The translations under genes were made by a program, and so were the position numbers. Below, piece after piece: positions 21,321 to 29,702 of a stretch of DNA of 64,000 bases. The stretch lies in assembly GCA_963732865.1 (NCBI GenBank), contig CAVTBC010000004.1, forward strand, positions 124,001 to 188,000, given 5' to 3'. The first letter of the stretch is position 1, and each line of letters starts with the position of its first letter. Source of the stretch: JADLGL01 sp963732865 (GTDB taxonomy: Bacteria; Pseudomonadota; Alphaproteobacteria; Rhizobiales; Kaistiaceae). A model generated the notes under the pieces. That model was not told the DNA's origin, ran no database searches, and worked only from the letters and a program-made list of their open reading frames with translations.

Positions 21321-22566
21321 CTACTGGGGCAATGGCGTGACGAAGTCGCGCCAGATGTAGCCTCGCGTTCCGTCATACTCGACCTCGCACCAGGGATCGC
21401 AGGCGAAGACTTGCAGGGCGGTGCCGGCGGGGACAACGGCGACGACAGGCGTCGCATTGTCCGGCCCGGTATGCATGTTCACCCAGGTCGTGGTCGTGCC
21501 CGTCGTCGCCCCGGCGACTGTGCCGGCGGTTGGCGCCGCGGCCGGATCTACGGTCGTCCCAGCGGAGGCCGGATCGGTGATCGGCACGAGCGGGCCGCCT
21601 TCGCCCGTTCCGGCATCTTCCGCCACGAGCGGAGCGGCGGTTTCGGTGGGTGTCCCGGTGGCTGCCGCCGCCTCGGGAGCCGGCGCGGTCGTCGCCGGAT
21701 CGGCTGCTGGCGGTGTGGTTGTCTCCGTCGCGACGACGGGGTCGCCCGCCGGGGTGACGGTTTCGGTGGTGATGGCCGGCGGTCCGCCCTCGGTAACGGC
21801 GTCGCCGCGATCGGCGACCAGAGGAGTCGGTGCCTCCGCCGCTTCCGCAATGGCGGCACCGGTCTCCAACGCTTGGATGCCCGAAGCTGCACGAGCGGCG
21901 GGATCCAATGCCGCAGTTTCCGGCGGAGCGGTTTCGGGCGCGGGCGAGGTGAGCGCGCCCGTCGACGCGACGGCCAAGCCGCCGTCCAGCGTCACGATCG
22001 GATCGCGGCCGATCTGAACGAAGGCGTAGGCGCCGCCCGCCGCGATCAGGAGCAGGATCATCGAGATCGTCACATAGCCGGGGGACCGCGATGCAGGCCG
22101 TGAACGGGCGACCTCGATCGCCGGGCCGGTGCGCACTTCGAGTTCGTCGGTGTGCCAGAAGCGGGCGCTCGGCGGCGGCTCCGCCGCAAAGGGGTCCGCG
22201 CTGTCCGCGATGTCCGAGGATGACTGGTCGAGGGGCGCTTCGTCGGCGAATGTTTCGGGTTCGGCTGCTGGCTCCGGTTCTCGTTCGGCCAGAGGGAAAC
22301 CCGTATCGGCGAGATAGTCGAAGGCAGGCGGGTCGTCATCCTCCATTTCGGCAAAGTCGCCATGGAGGATGCGTTCAAGTTCGTCGATCAGGCTGCTTGA
22401 GGCGTCGACAAACTCGGCCCCGGATTCGGTCGGTGTCGGAGACAGATCATCGGCCTCCAGTTCCGGGAAGTCTGGCTCTTCCGGCTCGGGCGAGAACTCA
22501 TTTTCCGGCGTTGGCAGTTCTGCCGAATTCGGCCAGTTGCCTCAATGTATAGCGTGATGGCCGCAT
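21321..22566 (-). CDS. Membrane protein with acidic N-terminus and C-terminal SH3 domain, one frameshift
   Basis: Uninterrupted from 22346 to 21321, but the frame clearly extends upstream (SSLIDELERILHGDFAE). It joins MRPSRYTLRQLAEFGRTANA, starting at 22566, if one G is removed near 22505-22508. The corrected product is about 414 residues: an acidic cytoplasmic region (about 25-160), one membrane helix (YVTISMILLLIAAGGAYAFV), a long Ala/Pro/Thr-rich periplasmic linker and a C-terminal bacterial SH3 domain (WVNMHTGPDNATPVVAVVP, GTALQVFA). SH3 domains of this type bind cell wall or envelope partners. An alternative start is the ATG at 22593. Confidence 0.7.
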
Positions 22567-22991
22567 GGCCTTGGTCTGTTCGGGAATGATCATCTGGCGG
22601 GACGCTCCACTAACTCGACACCGCCGGGTCAGACCGAGAGGAAACGGCATGCTTGCGCTCTCCGCAAGCAGCAACCGTCCCGCCTTGTCCCTCCCACGGC
22701 GTACGCGCCCCCCGACCCCTGGGCTTGTTTTCCGCCGCTTTCGCGCCAGGCCATTTATGAGGGCGAATGTGGTCGGTAATGGCCGACAATGGGGCGGAGA
22801 AAAGGCAATCGGAACGGGACTTACGCCGCCGCCGTCACGCCGATCACATCGGCGCCTGATTTGATGGATAGAGATGGCGTTATCCGCCAAGCAGCTTTCC
22901 GCTCTTGCGGATAGTTGACTCGAAGTCCACTCTGAGAATTGCGGCCTCAGCCGCGTCAAAAAAAGTTCCGCGCAGCGAGGGGGACAGACGA
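22567..22991. other. Intergenic region without a supported gene
   Basis: This 425-base gap lies between the divergent SH3 protein gene and the first ParA-like gene. I see no coding sequence I would defend. It contains a short inverted repeat and motif at 22771-22805 that recurs near the second ParA-like gene. Confidence 0.5.
22771..22805 (+). repeat. Motif copy 1 (GGTCGG..GGCCGACAAT..GGCGGA)
   Basis: Contains the inverted pair GTCGG/CCGAC and the string GGCCGACAAT followed by GGCGGAGAAAAGG. A near copy lies at 24712-24746, on the other side of the ParA-like pair. Both copies are on the plus strand. Confidence 0.4.
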
Positions 22992-23717
22992 ATGAAGCCG
23001 GCGTTGATACTGGTTGGTGCCGACAAGGGTGGCGTCGGCAAGACGACCGTCAGTCGGGTCCTGCTCGACTATCTCGCGGAACGCGGCGTTGCCGCACGGG
23101 CGTTCGATACCGAAGCGCCGCGCGGCACGCTAGAGCGCTTCTATCCCGACATCACCGAAGTGGTGAATATCACCCACACCAGCGATCAGATGCGGATCAT
23201 CGATACGCTCGGCGAGGGTGATGCGAAGGTGACGCTGGTCGATGTCCGCGCCGGGCAGTTGAGCGCGATCCTGGGGGCGCTTGAGGAATTCGGCTTCCTC
23301 GAAGCGGCCAAGGAGGGCGAGTTCAACTTCCTCCTTTTCCACATTCTCGGCTCGTCCATCGCCTCGCTCGAGGAGATTGCCGAGACGTCGCCCTACGCCG
23401 CCGATGCGCACTATTTCCTGGTCAAGAACTACACGAGCGATGGCACCTATTTCGAATGGGAGCCGGATACCTATGCCAGCTATTTCGATCAGGTGAAGAG
23501 CGCGACCGACGTCACCATCCCGAAGCTCAACGATCTTGCTTATGAGCAGGTGGATCTGGACGGCGTGCCGTTCTCCGAATTCGTCGAAGACAAGGCCAAT
23601 TCCTTCGTGTTGCGCGGCTATGTGCGCAGCTGGCTGCAGGGGATCATTGCCGAGTTTGACGATGTCGGGCTGTTGCGGGCCCTGACCGGACGCGGCAAGG
23701 CGGCGCGGAAACGCTAG
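22992..23717 (+). CDS. ParA/MinD-like P-loop ATPase, paralogue 1
   Basis: A 241-residue cytoplasmic ATPase with a deviant Walker A (DKGGVGKTT, residues 11-19, signature lysine K12), as in ParA/MinD dimerising ATPases. The usual second motif is replaced by FDTEAPRGTLERFYPDITEV, and VTLVDVRAG stands at the Walker B position. No membrane-targeting tail is evident. The start at 22992 follows GAGGGGG. It faces a close paralogue tail to tail, with stops 4 bases apart. The cargo is unknown; no ParB-like gene is adjacent. Confidence 0.85.
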   Translation: MKPALILVGADKGGVGKTTVSRVLLDYLAERGVAARAFDTEAPRGTLERFYPDITEVVNITHTSDQMRIIDTLGEGDAKVTLVDVRAGQLSAILGALEEFGFLEAAKEGEFNFLLFHILGSSIASLEEIAETSPYAADAHYFLVKNYTSDGTYFEWEPDTYASYFDQVKSATDVTIPKLNDLAYEQVDLDGVPFSEFVEDKANSFVLRGYVRSWLQGIIAEFDDVGLLRALTGRGKAARKR

Positions 23718-23721
23718 CGCC

Positions 23722-24567
23722 TCAGCGGCTCTTGCCGACTTCGTCGAGCGCGCGCAAGCGCTCGAGCAGCATCTCAGAGATTTCCTCCAGACGCGTCATG
23801 GTGGGGCTTTCCGGCGGTTTCGGCGCGGCCGTCGGGACGTCGATCTTCCGCGCCGGAGCGGCGCGTCCGAAAGCGCCGCCAATGGCCGCGTCGTCCAGTT
23901 GCGACGTCACATTCTGCCGCCAAGTCCGGACATAGCCGCGCAGGACGAAGGAATTCGCCTCGTCGCGGACGAAGCGTGAGAAGGGGACGCCAGCAAGGTC
24001 GATCGCCTCATAGGCAAGCTCGTTGAGCTTAGGAATGATCAATTCGGTCGCATTCTTGGCGCGCGCGAAATAAGAGCGCGAGGTCTCCGGGTTCCATTCG
24101 AAATAGGTCCCCTCGCTGACGTAGTTCTTGACGAGATAGTAGCGGGCGTCGGTGACGAAGGGCGCGATCTCGGCAATCTCCTCCAGCGAGGCGATGGACG
24201 AGCCGAGAATATGGAAGACGAGGAAATCGAACCGCCCTTCGCGGGCGGCATCGAGGAAGCCGAACTCGCGCAGGGAACCAAGGATCGTGCGCAGATGGCC
24301 GGCGCGGACATCGACGAGGCTGACCTTTGCCTCCTCCTCGTCGAGTGTATCGAAAATGCGCATTTGGTCCGACGTCCGGGTGATGTCCACCACTTCGGTG
24401 ATGTCGGGATAGAAGCGCGCGAGCGTGCCGCGCGGCGCTTCGGTATCGAAGGCGCGGGTCGGCAGCGAACGCTCGGCCAGATAATCGAGCAGAACACGGC
24501 TCACCGTCGTTTTGCCGACGCCGCCCTTGTCGGCTCCGACCAGGATCAAAGCCGGTCTCATTGCCAT
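23722..24567 (-). CDS. ParA/MinD-like P-loop ATPase, paralogue 2
   Basis: A 281-residue paralogue of the preceding gene. The two share long identical runs such as ALILVGADKGGVGKTTVSRV, LLDYLAER, FHILGSSIASLEEIAE and ANSFVLRGYVR. It differs by a C-terminal extension of about 45 residues (proline-rich, then a heptad-like helix EEISEMLLERLRALDE) that could mediate self-association or partner binding. I chose MAMRPALIL at 24567. The pair looks like an inverted tandem duplication followed by divergence of the tails. Confidence 0.85.
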   Translation of the reverse strand: MAMRPALILVGADKGGVGKTTVSRVLLDYLAERSLPTRAFDTEAPRGTLARFYPDITEVVDITRTSDQMRIFDTLDEEEAKVSLVDVRAGHLRTILGSLREFGFLDAAREGRFDFLVFHILGSSIASLEEIAEIAPFVTDARYYLVKNYVSEGTYFEWNPETSRSYFARAKNATELIIPKLNELAYEAIDLAGVPFSRFVRDEANSFVLRGYVRTWRQNVTSQLDDAAIGGAFGRAAPARKIDVPTAAPKPPESPTMTRLEEISEMLLERLRALDEVGKSR

Positions 24568-24711
24568 GTCTTCGACATCGTCAAACGCGTCGCCAGCAAT
24601 CCGTTCCGCCCCTTGCCGCAAGAGTGAACCCGCCGGCGGCCGACCGCAAGCGTGCCGTCCATCGACGCCGATGGCAGGCCATCGCCGCTGACCTTGAGGC
24701 GAGAAATAGGG

Positions 24712-24746
24712 CGGTCGCTGGCCGACAATAAGGCGGAAAGGAGAGG
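24712..24746 (+). repeat. Motif copy 2 (GGTCG..GGCCGACAAT..GGCGGA)
   Basis: Near copy of the motif at 22771-22805: GGTCG, GGCCGACAAT and GGCGGAAAGG in the same order. It lies between the start of ParA-like paralogue 2 and the end of kdsA. Confidence 0.4.
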
Positions 24747-24766
24747 ATCAACCGAACAGACGCCGC

Positions 24767-25603
24767 TCAGCCTCGCTTCACCACGGCGTCCAACTCTTTC
24801 AGCTGCGCCAGCAGGGCCGGCATGTCGTCGAGGCGGATCATGGTGTCGCCGTCCGAGGGCGCGTGTTCGGGGTCCTGATGCGTTTCGATGAAGATGCCGG
24901 AGACGCCCACCGCTGCTGCGGCGCGGGCGACGATCGGCGCGTATTGACGCTCGCCGCCCTCAGCCCCTGGCTCGCGCACGGAGTGGGTGGCATCGAAGAT
25001 CACCGGCACGCCGAGGCGGGCCATGATCGGCAGCGACCGCATGTCGGCGACGAGGTTGTTGTAGCCGAAGCTCGCGCCACGCTCGGTGAGCATGATTTCG
25101 CGGCAACCGCCGGCAACCAGCTTGTCGACCACATGCTTCATGTCCTGCGGCGCGACGAACTGGCCTTTCTTGACGTTCACCGGCTTGCCTGTCGCGGCTG
25201 CGGCGAGAAGGAGATCGGTCTGGCGGCAGAGGAAGGCCGGGATCTGGAGGACGTCGACGACATCGGCGACTTCCGCGCACTGGTCGGGCAGGTGCACGTC
25301 GGTGATGATGGGCACACCGAGCTCGCGCCGCAGATCGGCGAAGATCGGCAGCGCCTGCTCGAGCCCGATACCGCGCGCGCCGGTGATGGCGGTTCGGTTG
25401 GCCTTGTCGAAGGATGTCTTGTAGACGAAGCCGAGGCCGAGCGCCTCCGTCATCTCCTTCAGCCGCCCCGCCATATCGAAGGCGTGGTCGCGGCTTTCCA
25501 GCTGACACGGGCCGGCGATGATCGCGAGCGGCAGATCGTTGCCGAAGCGGACGTCGCCAATGGCGACATGGGCATGCGGGCGAAGGGCGGCGTTGGCTGT
25601 CAT
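24767..25603 (-). CDS. kdsA: 3-deoxy-8-phosphooctulonate synthase (Kdo-8-P synthase)
   Basis: Condenses arabinose-5-phosphate with phosphoenolpyruvate to Kdo-8-phosphate for the lipopolysaccharide core. The 278-residue product has the family blocks LAIIAGPCQLESRDHAFDMA, YKTSFDKANRT, DVHLPDQC, IPAFLCRQTDLL and NVKKGQF. It is usually a single-copy housekeeping gene. Here it is followed upstream on the same strand by an unknown gene and, divergently, by a CMP-sugar synthetase, which groups surface-sugar functions. Confidence 0.95.
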   Translation of the reverse strand: MTANAALRPHAHVAIGDVRFGNDLPLAIIAGPCQLESRDHAFDMAGRLKEMTEALGLGFVYKTSFDKANRTAITGARGIGLEQALPIFADLRRELGVPIITDVHLPDQCAEVADVVDVLQIPAFLCRQTDLLLAAAATGKPVNVKKGQFVAPQDMKHVVDKLVAGGCREIMLTERGASFGYNNLVADMRSLPIMARLGVPVIFDATHSVREPGAEGGERQYAPIVARAAAAVGVSGIFIETHQDPEHAPSDGDTMIRLDDMPALLAQLKELDAVVKRG

Positions 25604-25622
25604 GTCGCGGCTGTTCTCCGGG

Positions 25623-26375
25623 CTATTGCAAGGCTAGGCAATCTTCGATCGGAAGGTAAGGCGCGCCGGCCGTACATAAGACGCTTTCCTCGGCGGTCGA
25701 ATAAATGTCGACACCGGCCGCTGCAAGTTGTTCGCGATATTCGGCGAAGATCGCAGTGTGCCGCTCACGGAACGGCTCCGCCTCGAGCGTCTCGCGCGGG
25801 GTCTGGAGCGCAGCGCGAAGAACGTCATAAGTGGTGTAGCTGTGGTCCCGATCGATGTCCGGATACTCCTTGAGAATCTCGAGATCCTGTTCGATCAGGC
25901 GCCGGCTCTCATCGTCATAGTCGTAGAAATGGGCGGCATTTTCCTGCTCGACGCCGACGAAGACGACGCGCCGCGCGCCGAGAATGAAGGCGAGATGGGT
26001 CGCCGCGAGCGCGACATTGCGCATCGTGTAGATGAAGGGCAGGTCTGGGCTGAGGCGTTTGTGGAGGCGGTCGCCAAGGGCGAAGCGCCGTCTCAGAAGC
26101 GGCAGCAGAAAATCGAGAAGCGCAGGCTCGTCCACCAGACGCATATGAAGATGAACTGCCTGTTCGGTTCGCGCCCGGGCCAGGATGTGATGGTCGACAT
26201 AGGCCGAGATGAAGTAGCGCGGCTTCACCTTGTATTGGGTGAGGTTGACGCCGATCGTCGGCCTCCGGGACAATTCGTCAAGTATCGTCTCAGGCAAACG
26301 GGCGAGCTGCGGCCCGGCGCCGACGATGAAGACGGTCGATCCCGCTTCGCGATCATTGAGATCGAGGTAGTTCAC
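25623..26375 (-). CDS. Unknown protein, Rossmann-like, near CMP-sugar synthetase
   Basis: A 250-residue protein from the GTG at 26375 (VNYLDLNDREAGS). A longer frame reaches 26525 but would overlap the divergent cytidylyltransferase. An N-terminal VFIVGAGPQLARLP looks like a nucleotide- or SAM-type glycine loop, and a second core segment reads AFILGARRVVFVGVEQ. The pattern (IVGAGPxL, then a late VFVGVE-D block) recalls MptE/DUF115-like proteins of flagellin or surface-glycan clusters. That is a weak resemblance. It lies 19 bases upstream of kdsA on the same strand. Confidence 0.6.
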   Translation of the reverse strand: MNYLDLNDREAGSTVFIVGAGPQLARLPETILDELSRRPTIGVNLTQYKVKPRYFISAYVDHHILARARTEQAVHLHMRLVDEPALLDFLLPLLRRRFALGDRLHKRLSPDLPFIYTMRNVALAATHLAFILGARRVVFVGVEQENAAHFYDYDDESRRLIEQDLEILKEYPDIDRDHSYTTYDVLRAALQTPRETLEAEPFRERHTAIFAEYREQLAAAGVDIYSTAEESVLCTAGAPYLPIEDCLALQ

Positions 26376-26469
26376 TGATGTATGCCCCAGCCAAGCCCAA
26401 AGTCCCCTTAATGCCAAGCTTAGCCAGCCGAACGTCGAGGGCGTCAATCTCCCGAGGGGACCATCTGGC

Positions 26470-27142
26470 ATGAATGTGATCGCCGTCATTCCAGCGCGTG
26501 GCGGATCGAAGGGCGTTCCGCGCAAGTCGATCCGGCCGGTGAACGGCGCTCCCCTGATCGTCTATCCGATCCGGGCGGCGCTGGCGGCCAGCCGCGTCGA
26601 TGCCGTCGTCGTCACCACCGACGATGACGAGATTGCGGAGATTGCTGCTGACGCAGGGGCGGAAGTCGTTCGTCGGCCGGCCGAACTCGCCGTCGATTCG
26701 ATCATGCCCGAGCCTGCGATCATTCATGTGCTCGACAGCAGGCAGGCCGGAGGCCACACGGATCCGGATATCACCGTCCTCGTGCAGACGACAGCGCCGC
26801 TGGTGGAGAGCCGAGCCGAGGACTGCTCGCGGGGGCCGACAGCGCCTTCGCCGCCGCACCCTTTCCGTATTTCCTCTGGCGTGAGGGCGACGACGGGACG
26901 GCCGTCGCCGTCAATCATGACCAAACCGTTCGCCTGCCGCGGCAGGATTTGCCGCCGCAATATCTTGAGGCGGGTTCGGTCTATGCGATGAAGACGCAAG
27001 GACTACGTGCGCATCGCCATCGCTTCTTCGGTCGCGTTGCCGTTTACGGCGTCCCACGCTGGCGCGTGGTCGAGATCGACGACAAGGACGACATCGCATT
27101 GCCGCGGAAGCGCTGTTGGCGCAGCGGGCAGCTAGCGTTTGA
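26470..27142 (+). CDS. CMP-sugar synthetase (acylneuraminate cytidylyltransferase family), two frameshifts
   Basis: Activates a nonulosonic acid-type sugar with CTP. The N-terminus VIAVIPARGGSKGVPRKSIR is the classic NeuA/PseF/KdsB-type nucleotide loop, followed by VVVTTDDDEIAEIA. The frame breaks near 26820 (continuing as LLAGADSAFAAAPFPYFLWR ... YLEAGSVYAMKT) and again near 27102, where the expected AEALLAQRAASV and stop at 27140-27142 lie in another frame. Both breaks are best explained by one missing base each. Corrected length is about 223 residues, normal for the family. The sugar cannot be told from sequence. Confidence 0.8.
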
Positions 27143-27284
27143 AATAGCTGGAGGCGGCGAGGCCGAGCAGCGCGACAATGGCGATTGTCGCCGACAGCCA
27201 AGGCTCCCACATCGCCGATAACAATACGAGCAGGGCGGCGGCGACGGCGATGCCGGCCTGCGTGCGATCGGAAATCTGGCGCAT
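27132..27284 (-). CDS. Small two-helix membrane protein (50 aa)
   Basis: A short frame starting MRQISDRTQAGIAVAAALLV at 27284 with a purine-rich GAAAGAAGAG directly upstream, ending SSYFKR. It predicts two hydrophobic helices (AGIAVAAALLVLLSAM and LSATIAIVALLGLAA). It overlaps the 3' end of the convergent cytidylyltransferase by 11 bases. Helix pattern, positive ends and ribosome-binding site favour a real gene; function unknown. Confidence 0.6.
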   Translation of the reverse strand: MRQISDRTQAGIAVAAALLVLLSAMWEPWLSATIAIVALLGLAASSYFKR

Positions 27285-27341
27285 CTCTTCTTTCTTGTGA
27301 GCGCGTTGTCGTCGCCCAGTAGGCCGGGCGTTTCGGCCGCG

Positions 27342-28634
27342 TCAAGCAGATCGACCGGCGGCGCTCTCTGCTTTGGTCGCGCTCTCGGCGGCCCGGCCAA
27401 GCATCAGTTCGCGCTCGCGTGCGTTTCGCGTCAGCGACGCCGAGCGTTCGAATTCGCGGCGGGCTTCGGCGTGCCGGTCGAGCTTGGCGAGGAGATCGCC
27501 GCGCACCGCCGGCAAGAGATGGTAGTCGGCGAGTTTCGGATCGTCCTTGATGGCATCGACGATCGCCAGCGCCGGCCCGGGGCCGAAGGCCATGCCGACG
27601 GCGACAGCGCGGTTCAGCTCGATGATTGGTGAGGGCGTGCGCAGCGACAACGCCATGTAGAGCGCGGCGATCCGGCCCCAATCCGTCTCCTCCGCCGTGA
27701 CGGCGCGGGCATGACAAGCGGCGATCGCCGCCTGCAAGGCATATGGCCCATCGGCGCCGCCGAGCGCCTCGGTGCGGGCAAGCGCCGCCAGGCCCCGGCG
27801 GATCGCCAGCTGATTCCAGCGCGAGCGGTCCTGATCGAGCAGCAGGATCGCCGCGCCGTCGGGACCTATGCGGGCGCCAGTGCGCGAGGTCTGTATTTCC
27901 ATGAGGGCCAGGAGGGCGTGCACTTCGGCCTCGCCGGGCGTCAGCGCGGCGAGAATGCGCCCGAGCCGGAGCGCTTCTTCGCATAGCTGCGGGCGCATCC
28001 AGTCATCGCCGGCCGTGGCCGAGTAGCCTTCGTTGAAGATGAGGTAGATGACCTGCAGCACGGAGGCGAGGCGGCCGGTGCGCTCGGCCCCGCGCGGCAC
28101 TTCGAAGGCGACACCCGCCTCGGCGAGCGTGCGTTTGGCGCGGACGATGCGCTGCGCCATGGTGGTTTCGGTGGCGAGAAAGGCGCGGGCGATCTCGACG
28201 GTGGAAAGGCCGGCGACGACCCGCAGCGTCAAGGCAATACGGGCCTCGGTCGTCAGCACCGGATGACAGGCGGTGAAGACGAGGCTGAGCACATCATCGC
28301 CGATATCGTCGTCGAGCATATCCTCGATGCCGTCGCCGGATCGCTCCTGCTCCTCCTCCAGATCGCGCGCCAGCTCGGCATGCTTCCGCTCCAGCATCTG
28401 GTTGCGGCGGAAGAGATCGAGGGCGCGGTGCTTGGCGGTCGCCATCAGCCAGGCGCCCGGCCGATCTGGTACGCCGGACTGCGGCCAGGTGGCGAGCGCG
28501 GAGACCAGCGCTTCCTGAGCCAGTTCCTCGGCAAGGCCGACATCGCGCGTCATCCGGGCGAGGCCGGCGATCAGGCGGGAGGCCTCGATGCGCCAGACCG
28601 CGTCGATCGTGCTTTGGATGTTCGATGCCGTCAC
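27342..28634 (-). CDS. ECF sigma factor, ECF42-like with long C-terminal extension
   Basis: A 430-residue RNA polymerase sigma factor. Regions 2 and 4 occupy about residues 8-180 (ALDLFRR in region 2; STVEIARAFLATETTMAQRIVRAKR in region 4). A helical, TPR-like C-terminal domain of about 240 residues follows (QVIYLIFNEGYSA, ELNRAVAVGMAFGP), which is the hallmark of the ECF42 group. Groups of this type lack an anti-sigma factor and are encoded beside DGPF/YCII proteins, as here. The likely start is GTG at 28634, which lies inside a strong inverted repeat. Targets are probably the two upstream YCII genes. Confidence 0.92.
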   Translation of the reverse strand: MTASNIQSTIDAVWRIEASRLIAGLARMTRDVGLAEELAQEALVSALATWPQSGVPDRPGAWLMATAKHRALDLFRRNQMLERKHAELARDLEEEQERSGDGIEDMLDDDIGDDVLSLVFTACHPVLTTEARIALTLRVVAGLSTVEIARAFLATETTMAQRIVRAKRTLAEAGVAFEVPRGAERTGRLASVLQVIYLIFNEGYSATAGDDWMRPQLCEEALRLGRILAALTPGEAEVHALLALMEIQTSRTGARIGPDGAAILLLDQDRSRWNQLAIRRGLAALARTEALGGADGPYALQAAIAACHARAVTAEETDWGRIAALYMALSLRTPSPIIELNRAVAVGMAFGPGPALAIVDAIKDDPKLADYHLLPAVRGDLLAKLDRHAEARREFERSASLTRNARERELMLGRAAESATKAESAAGRSA

Positions 28635-28672
28635 GATGCCCGTTTAGGGCATCGTGACGGTATCGTCACGAC
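28628..28672 (-). promoter_or_regulatory. Competing inverted repeats over the sigma-factor start codon
   Basis: A perfect 14-bp stem CCGTCACGATGCCC/GGGCATCGTGACGG with a five-base loop covers 28628-28660 and holds the GTG start codon in its arm. A third segment, CGTGACGATA (28662-28671 region), could pair instead with the CGTCACG arm, so two mutually exclusive helices are possible in the mRNA. No ribosome-binding site is exposed otherwise. It may be a translational switch or an operator. Confidence 0.5.
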
Positions 28673-28708
28673 CTCGCTGACTGTAGGCCCTGGCCTTTGT
28701 GGCGCCGC

Positions 28709-29084
28709 CTAGACGTTCCAGTCCGCCGGCGGGGCTTCCATGTACTGGCGGACCTCGACGGTCATATCGACGCCTGGCCAGTATTTGGTGTGGAGATCGA
28801 GGAACCGGCGCACCCAGTCGAGTGCTTCGGCCTTGGTCTTGGTCTCGTAGACGGCGAAACCGCCGATGACTTCCTTGCCTTCGGCAAACGGGCCGTCGGT
28901 GACTTCGATCTGCGCCATTGCGGAGATGTACCTCGGCGCCGGCCTCGGTCGGCATGAGGCCGCCCGATTCGACCATCACGCCAGCTTTCTCGGCGTCGAT
29001 GCCGAGCTGCGTGATCCCGTCGAACAGCTCCTTCGGGGGCATGCGCTGCCCCTCCTTGATCTTCACCATCGTCATGAATTTCAT
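28709..29084 (-). CDS. YCII/DGPF family protein 1, one frameshift
   Basis: Small dimeric alpha-beta barrel protein (124 residues when corrected) of the YCII-related family often paired with ECF42 sigma factors. It starts MKFMTMVKIKEGQRMPP and is good to EVHLRNG. One extra G near 28915 breaks the frame, which resumes with QIEVTDGPFAEGKEVIGGFA and ends ADWNV. The eponymous DGPF motif is present. It has its own TGTCGA-N17-CGTCGT promoter-like sequence about 70 bases upstream. The biochemical role of the family is unknown. Confidence 0.85.
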
Positions 29085-29152
29085 CGTCGTGTCTCCTCAC
29101 TGCGGGTTCCGGCGAGGCCCGGAGCAGATATCGCGAACCCTCGCTCATCATG

Positions 29153-29181
29153 ACGACGAACGAGGGTCCACGAAATCGACA
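29153..29181 (-). promoter_or_regulatory. Putative ECF42 promoter of YCII gene 1
   Basis: On the minus strand TGTCGA (29181-29176) and CGTCGT (29158-29153) are separated by exactly 17 bases, about 70 bases before the start codon. The same pair with the same spacing occurs before YCII gene 2. The -35 part also sits in an AAATCGAC/GTCGATTT stem just after YCII gene 2, which may end that transcript. Confidence 0.65.
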
Positions 29182-29199
29182 GGGTCGGTCGATTTTTTC

Positions 29200-29631
29200 C
29201 TAGCGGCGCTCGGCGAGGCCCGATGCGGCGCGCATCTCATCTTCCTGTGCGCGCAGTTCCGGTGAGAACTCTTCGCCGAAATCCTCGGTCTCGAAGATCT
29301 GGCGGAGCTCGATCTCCGTGCCGGAATCGACGGGGAACGGCGCCCGCTTCATCCATTCGACCGCCTCTTCCTTGGACTTCGCCTGGATGATCCAGAAGCC
29401 GGCGACGAGCTCCTTGGTCTCGGCAAAGGGGCCGTCGATGACGGTCTTCTTGCCCTCGCCAAAGCGGATCCGGGCGCCCTTGGAACTCGCTTGCAGGCCT
29501 TCGCCGGCGAGCATGACGCCGGCCTTCACGAGCTCCTCATTGTATTTGCCCATCGCGGTCAGGTCAGCCTCGGGCGGCATGACGCCGGCTTCGCTTTCGG
29601 GAGTGGCCTTCACCATCACCATGAATCGCAT
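29200..29631 (-). CDS. YCII/DGPF family protein 2
   Basis: A 143-residue YCII-related protein, paralogous to the next gene downstream. It begins MRFMVMVKATPESEAGVMPP and carries the motif in KTVIDGPFAETKELVAGFWI. Unlike its neighbour it is uninterrupted and has a C-terminal acidic tail (EEFSPELRAQEDEM). It is upstream of YCII gene 1 and the ECF42 gene on the same strand, with its own promoter-like motif. Confidence 0.9.
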   Translation of the reverse strand: MRFMVMVKATPESEAGVMPPEADLTAMGKYNEELVKAGVMLAGEGLQASSKGARIRFGEGKKTVIDGPFAETKELVAGFWIIQAKSKEEAVEWMKRAPFPVDSGTEIELRQIFETEDFGEEFSPELRAQEDEMRAASGLAERR

Positions 29632-29702
29632 CGTCTTTCTCCTTTGCTGGCCAAGGCCGGCGACGCTAAATGCGCCGCCTCAAAAGCCCTGGTCCTGCCA
29701 TC

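Noticed and set aside
22498..22959. 153-residue minus-strand frame upstream of the SH3 gene
   Set aside because: Only its last 22 codons look like protein, and these fit as the frame-shifted start of the SH3 gene; the rest has no coding character.
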